From: Pseudonocardia kunmingensis | GTDB taxonomy: Bacteria > Actinomycetota > Actinomycetes > Mycobacteriales > Pseudonocardiaceae | DNA length: 64,000 nt | Assembly: GCF_006716445.1 (NCBI RefSeq) | Contig: NZ_VFPA01000003.1 | Coordinates: 1,178,001 to 1,242,000, forward strand | Reading direction: 5' to 3' | Part shown: piece by piece, positions 7,608-15,562 of the stretch | Position numbering within the stretch: position 1 is the stretch's first letter | Layout: the number at the start of each line of letters is the position of its first letter | The notes under the pieces: generated by a model | The model's input: only the letters and a program-made list of their open reading frames with translations | The model's database searches: none | What the model was told of the DNA's origin: nothing | Translations under genes and position numbers: made by a program

Positions 7608-9025
7608 GGGCCGGCGAGGATCGCGCGTGCGGCGGCGGCCGCACGGGCGGCGATGCCCGGGATGCTCGAGGTGAGGAACGAGCCGCCGCCGGCCAGGTCG
7701 CCCACGACGTGCACGCGCGGGTCGGCCGCGACGAGGCCACCGGACGGGTGCCGGGCGGCCACGCCCGTGGCGACGAGGTCGTCCACGAGCCCGGCCGCGG
7801 CCGGGGGCACGGCGTGCGGTGCCGGGTTCACGGCGTTGACGACGACGTCGGCGCGCCGCGCGCCGGTGCCGGTCTCGATACTGAACCGGCCGTTCTCGCG
7901 CGTGATGCCACGAGCCCCGGCGAGCACCTCCAGCCGGCCGGAGTCGAACAGCTGCAGCAGCCGCACGGCGTTCACCGGGACCATGGGCGACGCGACGCTG
8001 ATCGCGATGCGGGACTGCGCGCGCAGCCGGTGCCGATCGCGCTCCGCCAGCAGCCGCCACGCGTACGGGCCGACGGTGTGGGCGGCCACCTGGAGCACCC
8101 GCCTGCCGATCTCCGGTGCGGTGATCGCATCGATCTGGCGTCGCAGGCGGACCACCGGGTCGTCGGTGCGGGCGGCGCGCAGGTCGGCGAGCAGCGCGTC
8201 GAGGTCCTCACCCGCGTCCGCCATCTCCGCGCGCAGCAGCCCGGTGAGGTGCTCGAGCGTGAGCTCGCCGTCGCGCGCCGGCAGCTCGCCGACCCGCGCC
8301 ACGGTGAGGTGCCGCGGCTGGTACGCGATCGGTCGCTGCCACACGTGCGGGAGCATGCCGGTCCGCGACACCAGGCTGATCCGCCCGGTGTGGCCCCGCG
8401 CGGCGAGCGAGACGACGACGTCCACGGCGGTGAGGCCACTGCCGATCACGGCGACGTCCGCGTGCGGGGGCACCTCGTCGAGGGTCCGCGCGAGCGGGTA
8501 CGGGTCGCGGGCGAACCCCGGCGCGCCCCCGAGCCCGTAGAGGTCTTGGGGTGTGCCGCCACCGACGCAGAGCGCGATCCGGTCGACGACGTGCTCACGG
8601 CCCTCGCTCGTGCGCAGTGCGAGACGGCCCGCGCCCGGTGCCGCCCCGACGACGGCCGCGGCGACGACCTGCACGTGGCAGCCGTGCTCACGCAGGTCCG
8701 CGATCGCCTTTTCGGCCGCGTGCTCCAGGTACTCCCCGTAGAGGGAGCGGGGCACCAGCGGCCTGCCGAGGTCGGGGTCGAGGTGGGCCTCGCCCCGCGC
8801 GCCCAGCCACGAGGCGTAGTGGTCGGCGTCGTCGTGGCGGATGGACATGATGGCGGGCGGGGAGTTCACCAGCACCGGATCCAGGTCCGGCGCGTACGGG
8901 CGGCCCCGCCACAGGTGCGGCGACGGCTCGAACACCGTCACCGCTCCCGGGGTTCCGGCTTCCCTCGCGAGCACGTCCAGCAGTCCCACGGCGGCCGAGC
9001 CGCCTCCGATGATCCCGATGTCCAT
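7577..9025 (-). CDS. FAD/NAD(P)-binding protein
   Basis: A 482-aa flavoprotein of the FAD-NAD(P)-binding (PF13454-like) family. The N-terminal dinucleotide fold is MDIGIIGGGSAAVGLLDVL, a second Rossmann motif ADVAVIGSGLTAVDVVVSLA lies near residue 200, and a C-terminal VVNAVNPAPHAVP...RVHVVGDLAGGGSF segment matches the FAD-closing ATG/GD motif. Homologues include lysine/ornithine N-monooxygenase-like and uncharacterised oxidoreductases; the substrate is unknown. The ATG at 9025 directly begins the nucleotide-binding strand. The divergent LuxR gene starts 145 bp away and may control it. Confidence 0.9.
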   Translation of the reverse strand: MDIGIIGGGSAAVGLLDVLAREAGTPGAVTVFEPSPHLWRGRPYAPDLDPVLVNSPPAIMSIRHDDADHYASWLGARGEAHLDPDLGRPLVPRSLYGEYLEHAAEKAIADLREHGCHVQVVAAAVVGAAPGAGRLALRTSEGREHVVDRIALCVGGGTPQDLYGLGGAPGFARDPYPLARTLDEVPPHADVAVIGSGLTAVDVVVSLAARGHTGRISLVSRTGMLPHVWQRPIAYQPRHLTVARVGELPARDGELTLEHLTGLLRAEMADAGEDLDALLADLRAARTDDPVVRLRRQIDAITAPEIGRRVLQVAAHTVGPYAWRLLAERDRHRLRAQSRIAISVASPMVPVNAVRLLQLFDSGRLEVLAGARGITRENGRFSIETGTGARRADVVVNAVNPAPHAVPPAAAGLVDDLVATGVAARHPSGGLVAADPRVHVVGDLAGGGSFLTSSIPGIAARAAAAARAILAGPQPSAAGPVP

Positions 9026-9093
9026 GCCGCCAGCCTCGGCGTCGCCGGGCCACGTCCCCATCCCGACGTTGCGGGTGCTTCCGGGGGAATGAC

Positions 9094-9109
9094 CCCCTCG
9101 GACGAGGGG
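9094..9109. promoter_or_regulatory. Palindrome in divergent FAD/LuxR promoter region
   Basis: CCCCTCG-GA-CGAGGGG is a perfect 7-bp inverted repeat in the 144-bp gap between the flavoprotein and LuxR starts. It is directly preceded by a GGGGG...CCCCC pair. It is a candidate binding site or leader hairpin. Confidence 0.45.
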
Positions 9110-9169
9110 TTGGCGCGGAGGGGGCGAGCACGCACCGTGGGACGTGCGGTCCGAACACCGGAGGAAGCC

Positions 9170-10258
9170 ATGGATGGGCGAGCACGCGGCGCGGCTGTCC
9201 TCGCCGCGGCCGACCGGGCCACGGACGCGGCAGGCGTGTTCGCCGGGGTGTCGGCGCGGCTGCGGCGCACGCTGCCCCACGACGCCGCGGTGTGGGCGGC
9301 GACCGACCCCGAGACCGGGCTGATCACGGCGCCCATGGTGGTGGAGGGCCTCGGGGACCGCGAGCGCTGCGCCGAGTACTGGGAGAGCGAGCTCCTGGAG
9401 GAGGACGTCCTCCCGTTCCGGGAGCTGGCCCGCGCGCGGGTTCCCGCGGCCGGGCTCCGTGCGGCCACCGACGACCTGCCCGCCCGCTGCGCGCGGTACC
9501 GCCGGCTGCTCCAGCACCAGGGCGTCCACGACGAGCTGCGCGGTGTGGTGCGGGCGGGAGGCCGGCCCTGGGCCGTGGTGAGCCTGTTCCGGACGAGCGG
9601 GGCGCCCTTCGGGCAGGACGACGTCGACCTCGTCGCCTCGCTGTCGACGCCGCTGGCCGCCCGGCTCCGGCGCCTCGCCCGCCCCTCCCCGGACGCGTCG
9701 CCGCCCGGCGCGCCCGGCCCCGGACTGATCGTCTTCGACAAGGGCGGCGCGGCGACGTCGATCAACGACGAGGCCCGCGCGCACCTGGCGAGCCTTCCCG
9801 ACGGTCCGTCCGTCCCGTCCGCGCTCGGCGTGCGGCTGCCGATCTGGGTCGTCGGCACGGTCCTGCAGGCGCGCGCGGTCGCGGGCGGCCGCGACCGGGG
9901 CGGGGCCCGCACCCGCATCCGCACCGGGCAGGGCCGGTGGCTGGTCTGCCACGCGTCCGCGCTCACCGGCCCGGGCGGGCGGCCCGGCCCGGTCGCGTTG
10001 GTGATCGAGCCCGCGTCCGCCGCCGACATGGGCGTGCTCGTCGCCGAGGCGTACGAGCTGACGCCGCGCGAGCTGCAGGTCGCCCATGAGGTCGCGCGCG
10101 GCCTCCCCACCGGGGAGATCGCGGCCCGGCTGGTCATCTCCCCGCACACGGTGCGGGACCACCTGAAAGCGATCTTCGAGAAGACGGCGGTCTCCAGCCG
10201 TGGCGAGCTGGTGGCGCGGCTGTTCGCCGAGCACTACTGGCCGCGCTCCCGGAACTGA
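9170..10258 (+). CDS. LuxR-family transcriptional regulator with GAF-like sensor region
   Basis: A 362-aa regulator: about 290 residues of GAF/PAS-like sensory sequence followed by a LuxR HTH at the C-terminus (ELTPRELQVAHEVARGLPTGEIAARL, then ISPHTVRDHLKAIFEKTAVSSRGELVARL). No receiver domain is present, so activity is likely set by ligand or redox sensing. The ATG has a GGAGGAAG ribosome site at the right distance. The divergent neighbour is the FAD/NAD(P) protein, its most likely target. It converges on the hydrolase gene with a 9-bp gap. Confidence 0.93.
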   Translation: MDGRARGAAVLAAADRATDAAGVFAGVSARLRRTLPHDAAVWAATDPETGLITAPMVVEGLGDRERCAEYWESELLEEDVLPFRELARARVPAAGLRAATDDLPARCARYRRLLQHQGVHDELRGVVRAGGRPWAVVSLFRTSGAPFGQDDVDLVASLSTPLAARLRRLARPSPDASPPGAPGPGLIVFDKGGAATSINDEARAHLASLPDGPSVPSALGVRLPIWVVGTVLQARAVAGGRDRGGARTRIRTGQGRWLVCHASALTGPGGRPGPVALVIEPASAADMGVLVAEAYELTPRELQVAHEVARGLPTGEIAARLVISPHTVRDHLKAIFEKTAVSSRGELVARLFAEHYWPRSRN

Positions 10259-10267
10259 TGCCCGGCG

Positions 10268-11152
10268 TCAGCGGGCCGACGGGGTCGCGCAGATCCAGTC
10301 GCGCAGCACCTCGGCGGTGCGCCGCGGCTGGTCCTCGGCGGTGTAGGTGTAGGAGTCGCCGATCGTGCGCAGGTCGGCCCCGAGCGCACGGGCGTAGCGC
10401 TGCGCGTGCCCGAGCGGGAAGACGCGCTCCTCGGCCGCCCACGCGCACAGCACCGGCAACGGCGACCGCTCGAGCCGCTCGGCCGCGGGCCGGAGCTCGC
10501 GGGGGGACACGCTCGCGATCGCCTTGCGGCCGTCGCGCCGGATCGCGCGGTCGGTCAGCACGGGACGCACGTAGCTGCGCATCACCGTCGCGTCGATCGG
10601 GTGCTTCGCCAGCCAGCCGTAGGTGTTGCGCCACCGCCACGTGGCCGGCGCCCGCAGCGCCTGGTACAGCGCGAGATGCGTGGCCGGGTACTGCGCCGCG
10701 GCCTTGAGCAGGCCGAACCCGCCGGGCCCCGGGGGCCACGAGCACCAGGGGGTCTCGCAGGAGTTGAGGACGAGCCTGCCGAGCCGCTCCGGCCGTTGCG
10801 CCGCGGCGATCTGGGAGTAGGCGCCACCGGAGTCGTTGCCGACGAGCGTGACGTCGGTGAGGTCGAGGGCCTCGAGCAGCTCCGTGACCATGCGGGCGAC
10901 ACCGCGCGGCGAGAGGTCGGCGTCCGGCCGCAGGGGGATGCGGTGCGCGCCGAGGGGCCAGTCGGGTGCGATGCAGCGGAACCGGTCGCCGAGCAGCGGT
11001 ACGAGCGCGCGCCAGAGGTTGGCGTTGACGAGGTAGCCGTGGACGAACACCAGCACAGGACCGTTGCCGACGTCGTGGTAGGCGAGCGTTCCGGCGGACA
11101 GCTCCACGGTGCGGACTCGGCCGAGCCGCGGGTCCCGCCACACCTCCGTCAT
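10268..11152 (-). CDS. Alpha/beta-hydrolase
   Basis: A 294-aa alpha/beta-hydrolase. The oxyanion strand VLVFVHGYLVNANLWR and the nucleophile elbow TLVGNDSGGAYSQ (acid nucleophile position occupied by Asp, GNDSGG) are visible, followed by a late LPVLCAWAAEERVFP strand carrying the acidic residue. An Asp at the elbow resembles the haloalkane dehalogenase/epoxide hydrolase branch. The ATG at 11152 was chosen because the longer frame to 11191 would cross the TGTAA...TTACA operator. It is divergent from a TetR gene that probably represses it. Confidence 0.85.
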   Translation of the reverse strand: MTEVWRDPRLGRVRTVELSAGTLAYHDVGNGPVLVFVHGYLVNANLWRALVPLLGDRFRCIAPDWPLGAHRIPLRPDADLSPRGVARMVTELLEALDLTDVTLVGNDSGGAYSQIAAAQRPERLGRLVLNSCETPWCSWPPGPGGFGLLKAAAQYPATHLALYQALRAPATWRWRNTYGWLAKHPIDATVMRSYVRPVLTDRAIRRDGRKAIASVSPRELRPAAERLERSPLPVLCAWAAEERVFPLGHAQRYARALGADLRTIGDSYTYTAEDQPRRTAEVLRDWICATPSAR

Positions 11153-11166
11153 CGCGCCCCAGTTCG

Positions 11167-11179
11167 TGTAAAGCTTACA
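11167..11179. promoter_or_regulatory. TetR operator 1 (hydrolase side)
   Basis: TGTAA-AGC-TTACA, a perfect 5-3-5 inverted repeat, sits 15 bp upstream of the hydrolase ATG in the divergent promoter region. Its architecture equals that of the second palindrome at 11215-11227. Confidence 0.65.
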
Positions 11180-11214
11180 AGATCTTTCCACGGTAACAGG
11201 CCGCGTGCAGCTCG

Positions 11215-11227
11215 TGCAACGATTGCA
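11215..11227. promoter_or_regulatory. TetR operator 2 (regulator side)
   Basis: TGCAA-CGA-TTGCA, a perfect 5-3-5 inverted repeat with half-sites close to operator 1 (TGTAA/TGCAA). It is 24 bp upstream of the TetR ATG and 48 bp centre-to-centre from operator 1. Confidence 0.65.
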
Positions 11228-11250
11228 ACTACGCCGACCGAAAGGCAGTG

Positions 11251-11859
11251 ATGGACCCCCGCAAGCAGCGGACCGTGACGGCTCTGCTGAGCGCAGCCGA
11301 GGAGCTCTTCCGCGCGCACCCGGCCGACGACGTGACCGTGGACGACATCGCCGCCCGCGCCGGCGTCGCCGTGGGCTCCCTCTACAACCACTTCGGGTCG
11401 AAGGCAGGGCTGCAGGCAGCCGTCGTCGAGAACGCGCTGCAGGCCGACCGGACCTACATGGACCGCGCCTACCTCCGCAGCGGCACGCCCCTGCAGCAGC
11501 TCTACGCGGCGGCGGATGCCTACCTCGACTTCTACCTCGCCCACCCCGACTACTTCCGGATGCTGGCGTTCCCCGGCGCCCCCGGGCAGTACGCCGCAGG
11601 CCACGAGCTGGCCGACCGGCTCGCCCGCTCCGTCCACGAGCAGAACGAACGCCTGACCGACGCGCTGCGCCGTGGCGTCGACGCGGGCGAGCTGCGGCCC
11701 GTCGACCCCGAAGCGGTCGCCACCGTCCTGTGGGCGAGCTGGAACGGCGTCATCAGCCTGCACTGGCGTCCCGACGCGCTGCGCCGCGAGGAGGGCGAGC
11801 TCCGCACGCTACTCGCGACGGCGACCGAAGTGATCGCGAACGGCCTGCTCCCCCGTTAG
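11251..11859 (+). CDS. TetR/AcrR-family regulator
   Basis: A 202-aa TetR-type repressor. The N-terminal HTH runs DPRKQRTVTALLSAAEELFR...VTVDDIAARAGVAVGSLYNHFGSKAGL (residues ~5-55), and the helical ligand domain fills the rest. ATG 11251 was preferred to GTG 11248 because AAAGG lies 5 bp upstream of the ATG. The two 13-bp palindromes between it and the divergent hydrolase gene point to control of both genes. The ligand is presumably a substrate or product of the hydrolase (inference). Confidence 0.93.
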   Translation: MDPRKQRTVTALLSAAEELFRAHPADDVTVDDIAARAGVAVGSLYNHFGSKAGLQAAVVENALQADRTYMDRAYLRSGTPLQQLYAAADAYLDFYLAHPDYFRMLAFPGAPGQYAAGHELADRLARSVHEQNERLTDALRRGVDAGELRPVDPEAVATVLWASWNGVISLHWRPDALRREEGELRTLLATATEVIANGLLPR

Positions 11860-11870
11860 CCGACCGGCCC

Positions 11871-12458
11871 TCACACCGCCGCCGTTCCGATCAGTCCCTC
11901 CCGCGTGACCAGCGTCGCCAGCTCGGCCTCGCCCAGGTGCCCTGTGCCCTCCGGGCGCACGGGGAGCACCATGTGCCTGCTCTCCGCGCTGGTGTCGTGC
12001 ACGACGATCTCGGTGTCGCCGGGCAGCACCAGACCGAACTCGGCCAGTACCGCGCGCGGCTCCCGGACGATGCGCGCCCGGTACGCCTCGCTCTTGTACC
12101 AGGACGGCGACGGCCCGAGCAGGCTGATCGGGTAGCACGAGCACAGGGTGCAGACCAGGACGTGGTGCCGCTGCGGCGTGTTGGGCAGGACGGTGAACCG
12201 CTGCGGCTGGGGGCCGGTGCTCATCGACAGGCCGAGCTCGGCGAGCGCCGCGTTCGCGTCGGCCTGCAGGCGCTCGCGGAACGCCGGGTCGACCCAGGCA
12301 CGGGCGACGACCCGCGCACCGTTCGCCGGCGACCCCGACAGGACCTGCCCGATGACCGCGTCGAGCTCCTCGTCGCTGGTGAGCCCCGCGGCGATCAGCC
12401 GCTCCTCCAGCCGGCGCACCCGCACCGCGACCTCGGAGCTCGCATGCCTGCCGCTCAC
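11871..12458 (-). CDS. Nitrile hydratase alpha subunit (cobalt type)
   Basis: A 195-aa catalytic subunit that hydrates nitriles to amides. The metal site VCTLCSCYP is intact (Cys103, Thr104, Cys106, Ser107, Cys108); Thr rather than Ser after the first Cys is the signature of the non-corrin Co(III) form, whose Cys residues become sulfenic/sulfinic acids. The GTG start overlaps the stop of the preceding beta-C gene by 4 bp (GTGA). Thiocyanate hydrolase gamma is closely related, so that activity is an alternative. No cobalt-insertion activator gene lies beside it. Confidence 0.93.
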   Translation of the reverse strand: MSGRHASSEVAVRVRRLEERLIAAGLTSDEELDAVIGQVLSGSPANGARVVARAWVDPAFRERLQADANAALAELGLSMSTGPQPQRFTVLPNTPQRHHVLVCTLCSCYPISLLGPSPSWYKSEAYRARIVREPRAVLAEFGLVLPGDTEIVVHDTSAESRHMVLPVRPEGTGHLGEAELATLVTREGLIGTAAV

Positions 12459-12736
12459 GTCACGACCTCCAGGTAGGACTCCCACAACTCCACCTGCACC
12501 CAGTGCCCGCCCGGCGGCCCCCACAGGTCCGCGGCCGGGAACCGGACCAGGTACACCGGCTCGACCCGCGGCTGCCCGACCGCCCGCGCGCGGTCGTCGG
12601 CCAGCGGCCAGCTCCCCTGCACCTCCACCACCTCGCCCACGTGCCCGCGGGCGTAGCGGGGCACGCGCGTGTGGTGGGGCGGGTCCACGGCGTGAGCGCG
12701 CACGCGGTCGCCCACCGCGAACCGCGGCTCAGCCAT
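12455..12736 (-). CDS. Nitrile hydratase beta subunit, C-terminal half as separate protein
   Basis: A 93-aa protein matching the SH3-like C-terminal domain of NHase beta: RFAVGDRVRAHAVDPPHHTRVPRYARG and a terminal HWVQVELWESYLEVV. In ordinary NHases this domain is fused to the N-terminal helical part; here it is a separate gene overlapping that part by 8 bp and the alpha gene by 4 bp. The split resembles thiocyanate hydrolase and the three-subunit toyocamycin nitrile hydratase (ToyJKL). Confidence 0.9.
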   Translation of the reverse strand: MAEPRFAVGDRVRAHAVDPPHHTRVPRYARGHVGEVVEVQGSWPLADDRARAVGQPRVEPVYLVRFPAADLWGPPGGHWVQVELWESYLEVVT

Positions 12737-12986
12737 CGCCCGGCGCCGTGAGCGTCTCCACCGCGTGGAGCCAGCGCTCGTAGTAGGACGCCGCGAGGTA
12801 CTCGGCGGGCGGCATCCGCTCGATCGCGTCGCGGAACTGGTCGAGGGTGTAGACGCCGCGGCGCAGCATCGCGACGTTGAGCGCGTACACCCGCGCCTCC
12901 CAGTCGGCGTGGAACGCCGGCTCGTCCGGCTCGACGACCACCGCTCCGAAGCCGGTCTGCCCGCCGACGTCGTTGACCCGCGACAT
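12729..12986 (-). CDS. Nitrile hydratase beta subunit, N-terminal half as separate protein
   Basis: An 85-aa protein beginning MSRVNDVGGQTGFGAVV, the classical start of NHase beta. It continues with the helical region FHADWEARVYALNVAMLRRGVYTLDQFRDAIERMPPAEYL. It ends where the full-length subunit would enter the SH3-like domain, which is encoded by the next, overlapping gene. It is first in a three-gene operon (beta-N, beta-C, alpha). A longer frame to 13112 runs into low-complexity sequence, so ATG 12986 is used. Confidence 0.92.
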   Translation of the reverse strand: MSRVNDVGGQTGFGAVVVEPDEPAFHADWEARVYALNVAMLRRGVYTLDQFRDAIERMPPAEYLAASYYERWLHAVETLTAPGDG

Positions 12987-13147
12987 GGCCGGGAGCTTAG
13001 TGGTCCGGGGGGCCGGCTCGCCGATCCGGCGTTCCAGCAGATGTTCGCCCCCGATCGACCGGAGCTCCCGCCGCACTGCCGGATGCGGGCCGGCCCTCGG
13101 CCGCGGACGCATTTGACCGTCTCGCGCCTGATCGGGAGACTTCCGCC

Positions 13148-13951
13148 GTGCCCGCGACGGAGACCGGCTACGTCCCGGTGAACGGCCTGCAGATGTACTA
13201 CGAGATCCACGGGTCGGGCGGCACGCCGCTGCTCCTGCTGCACGGCGGGCTGTTCGACATCGACCAGCAGTTCGGCGCGCTGCTCCCGGGGCTGGCGGAG
13301 GGCCGCCGGGTGATCGCCGCCGACTTCCAGGGCCACGGCCGCACGGGTGACATCGACCGGCCGCTGCGCACGGCGGACCTCGCCTCGGACGTCGTCGGCC
13401 TGCTCCGGCACCTGGGCGTCGGGCAGGCCGACGTCTTCGGGTTCAGCGTGGGTGGCGCGGTGGCGCTGTACCTGGCCGTCAAGCACCCCGAGCTGGTCCG
13501 CAAGCTGATCGTGTCGTCCGTGTCGTTCCACCCCGACGGGGACCGCGGGCAGAACAGCGACGCGGTCGGCGAGATGACGGTCGACATGATCGCGGGCACC
13601 CCGATGGAGCAGGAGTACCGCGCCAAGTCGCCGAACCCGGACAAGCTGCAGGACCTGCTCGACAAGCTGGGCGCCTACGACGACGGCGTCGCGGGCTGGT
13701 CCGACGCCGACATCGAGGGGATCGCCGCCCCCACCCTGATCACGGTCGGCGACTGCGACGCCGTGCGGCTCGAGCACGCGGTCCGGTTCCTGCGGCTGCG
13801 CGGCGGCGACGTCAACGGCGACTTCGACGGAGTCCCGGCCTCGCAGCTGGCGGTGTTCCCGGGTACCACGCACTTCTTCGGGCTCGCCCGCACCGCGCTG
13901 GTCCAGGACGTGGTGGTGCAGTTCCTCGACGCGCCTGCCCCCGGAGCCTGA
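13148..13951 (+). CDS. Alpha/beta-fold hydrolase
   Basis: A 267-aa serine hydrolase. It has the oxyanion segment PLLLLHGGLFDIDQQ, the nucleophile elbow VFGFSVGGAVAL (Ser in GFSVGG), the acid strand TLITVGDCDAVR and a late His in FPGTTHFF. Close relatives include pimeloyl-ACP methyl ester carboxylesterase-like and haloperoxidase-like proteins, so the substrate is not assignable. A GGAG ribosome site precedes the GTG start. It is divergent from the nitrile hydratase operon (162-bp gap) and converges on the STAS gene. Confidence 0.9.
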   Translation: MPATETGYVPVNGLQMYYEIHGSGGTPLLLLHGGLFDIDQQFGALLPGLAEGRRVIAADFQGHGRTGDIDRPLRTADLASDVVGLLRHLGVGQADVFGFSVGGAVALYLAVKHPELVRKLIVSSVSFHPDGDRGQNSDAVGEMTVDMIAGTPMEQEYRAKSPNPDKLQDLLDKLGAYDDGVAGWSDADIEGIAAPTLITVGDCDAVRLEHAVRFLRLRGGDVNGDFDGVPASQLAVFPGTTHFFGLARTALVQDVVVQFLDAPAPGA

Positions 13952-13957
13952 CCGCGC

Positions 13958-14482
13958 TCAGCGGGCGGGCACGAGGCGGGCCGCGGGTTCCTCCACGGCC
14001 GCCGCGAGGAGCATCTCGAGCTGGGTGGCGAACCGGCGCGACGCGTACGCCTCGGGCGCCTGCGCGCGGAGGCGGGGCGCGGCCGAGCGACGGCAGACCA
14101 GGCGGGCCACGACCAGGTCCGCGCTGGGGCTGAGCACCGCGGCCGTGCCCATCCCGGCCAGGTGCAGCGGCCGGCAGACGGCGCGGTGGTCGGCCGCCAG
14201 GTGCAGGCGCACGCCCACCAGGGCCGCCCGGCGGAGCAGCTCCCGCAGCACGCGCAGGCCGCCTGCCCCCAGGTGGGTCACGTCGGTGAGGTCGAGGACG
14301 ACGTGGCAGGCGCGGCGGTACTGCTGCCCGACCCGCTCGGCCAGCACCGCCGCGGCCGCCGCGTCGATCGCGCCGCCGACGCGCACGACCACGACGTCGG
14401 GCACCGGAGCGTGCAGTCGCACGTCCACCGGCTCCGGAGCCTGGCCGCAGTCGCGCGGCAGCCACTCGGTCACGTGCGTCAT
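13958..14482 (-). CDS. STAS-domain protein (anti-sigma antagonist-like) lacking the phospho-serine
   Basis: A 174-aa protein with a STAS fold (residues ~25-130): VVVVRVGGAIDAAAAAVL, then HVVLDLTDVTHLGAGGLRVL. In typical anti-sigma factor antagonists the loop reads D-S-S-G and the serine is phosphorylated; here it is HLGAGGL, so the switch residue is absent. A C-terminal tail of ~45 residues is extra. It may be a constitutive binder or a sensor partner rather than a phospho-switch. ATG 14482 gives the usual N-terminus. No anti-sigma kinase is adjacent. Confidence 0.85.
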   Translation of the reverse strand: MTHVTEWLPRDCGQAPEPVDVRLHAPVPDVVVVRVGGAIDAAAAAVLAERVGQQYRRACHVVLDLTDVTHLGAGGLRVLRELLRRAALVGVRLHLAADHRAVCRPLHLAGMGTAAVLSPSADLVVARLVCRRSAAPRLRAQAPEAYASRRFATQLEMLLAAAVEEPAARLVPAR

Positions 14483-14595
14483 CGCGCCCCATCCATCGTC
14501 CGTCGGCGGCGGCCCCGTCCCCCCGAGGACGGTGGCACAAACGCGCGCGATGAGCAACGCTCCGGATCGATTCGGTCACAGAACGGAGTCGCGGA

Positions 14596-15522
14596 TCACG
14601 CGAGCAGGGCGACCACCCCGAACAGGACGGGGACGCTCACGAGCGTCGTGCTCCACGCCGCGTCCCGGCTGAGGGCGACGCCCTGGTCGAACCGGACCGC
14701 GTAGCCGAACACGTTCTGCGCGGTCGGCAGCGCCGCGCAGACCACCACGGCGAGCAGCGCGTGCCCCTGCAGCCCGAGGACCAGGCCCGCGAGCAGGGCC
14801 AGCACCGGGTGCACGACGTTCTTGAGCAGCAGGATGGTCGTCAGCAGCGGCGCGGTGGCCCCGGCGCCCGGCCGCTGCGCCCCGCACAGCGAGATCCCGA
14901 ACGCGAGCAGCATGCCGGGCACCGCCAGGTCCGCGATGAGCTCGATCGGGGCGAGCAGCGGGTCCGGCGGGAGCCACCCCGTCGCCGACACCGCGATCCC
15001 GGCGCCCGTGGCGATGGCGATCGGGTTGCGCAGCGGCGCGGTCAGGGCCCGCAGCAGGTTCGGGCGGCGGCCGTTCGCCCGCTCCGCGAGCACGTCGAGC
15101 ACCGTCGTGAACAGCGGGGTGAGGACCGCGAGCTGGAACAGCAGCACCGGTGCGACCTCGGCCGCGGCCCCCAGCACGTAGGTGGCGATCGGCAGGCCGA
15201 GGTTGCCCGCGTTGACGTAGCCGCTCGCCATCGCCCCCACCGCCGTCTCCGCCGCGGGCCGCCGCAGCAGGAGCCCGACCGGGACGTAGAGCAGGCACGC
15301 CAGCACGCTCGTCACCGCCGTGACGACCAGTGCGTGGGAGAAGACCGCGCCGACGTCGGCGCGCGCGAGGGTGACGAACAGCAGGGCGGGGGACGCGACG
15401 AAGAACGCCGCGCGGGAGAGCACGTGCGTTGCGGTGGGACCGAGCACGCCGGCGCGCCCGACGACGAAGCCGACCGCGACGACGACACCGATGACGACGA
15501 ACCCGTCGATGACACCGCTCAC
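14596..15522 (-). CDS. AEC (auxin efflux carrier)-family transporter
   Basis: A 308-aa membrane protein with about ten hydrophobic helices in the AEC family, which includes malonate and other small-carboxylate carriers. The family centre is clear: SGYVNAGNLGLPIA in the middle helix and ALPTAQNVFGYAVRF near the C-terminus. The GTG start at 15522 lies 3 bp from a 7-4-7 inverted repeat (15526-15543) that resembles a GntR/FadR-type operator, so transcription is probably repressed there. No enzyme partner sits beside it. Confidence 0.9.
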   Translation of the reverse strand: MSGVIDGFVVIGVVVAVGFVVGRAGVLGPTATHVLSRAAFFVASPALLFVTLARADVGAVFSHALVVTAVTSVLACLLYVPVGLLLRRPAAETAVGAMASGYVNAGNLGLPIATYVLGAAAEVAPVLLFQLAVLTPLFTTVLDVLAERANGRRPNLLRALTAPLRNPIAIATGAGIAVSATGWLPPDPLLAPIELIADLAVPGMLLAFGISLCGAQRPGAGATAPLLTTILLLKNVVHPVLALLAGLVLGLQGHALLAVVVCAALPTAQNVFGYAVRFDQGVALSRDAAWSTTLVSVPVLFGVVALLA

Positions 15523-15525
15523 GAC

Positions 15526-15543
15526 CTGGTCACGTCTGACCAG
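15526..15543. promoter_or_regulatory. Operator-like palindrome at AEC start
   Basis: CTGGTCA-CGTC-TGACCAG, a perfect 7-bp inverted repeat directly upstream of the AEC GTG start. The TGGTCA/TGACCA half-sites look like those of FadR-type GntR regulators. The position would also allow it to occlude the ribosome site. Confidence 0.6.
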
Positions 15544-15562
15544 GGTAAGCCTGTGACCTGGG

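Noticed and set aside
6596..9169. Long plus-strand extension upstream of the LuxR gene
   Set aside because: It only shadows MocR and the flavoprotein; the real start is ATG 9170 with GGAGGAAG.
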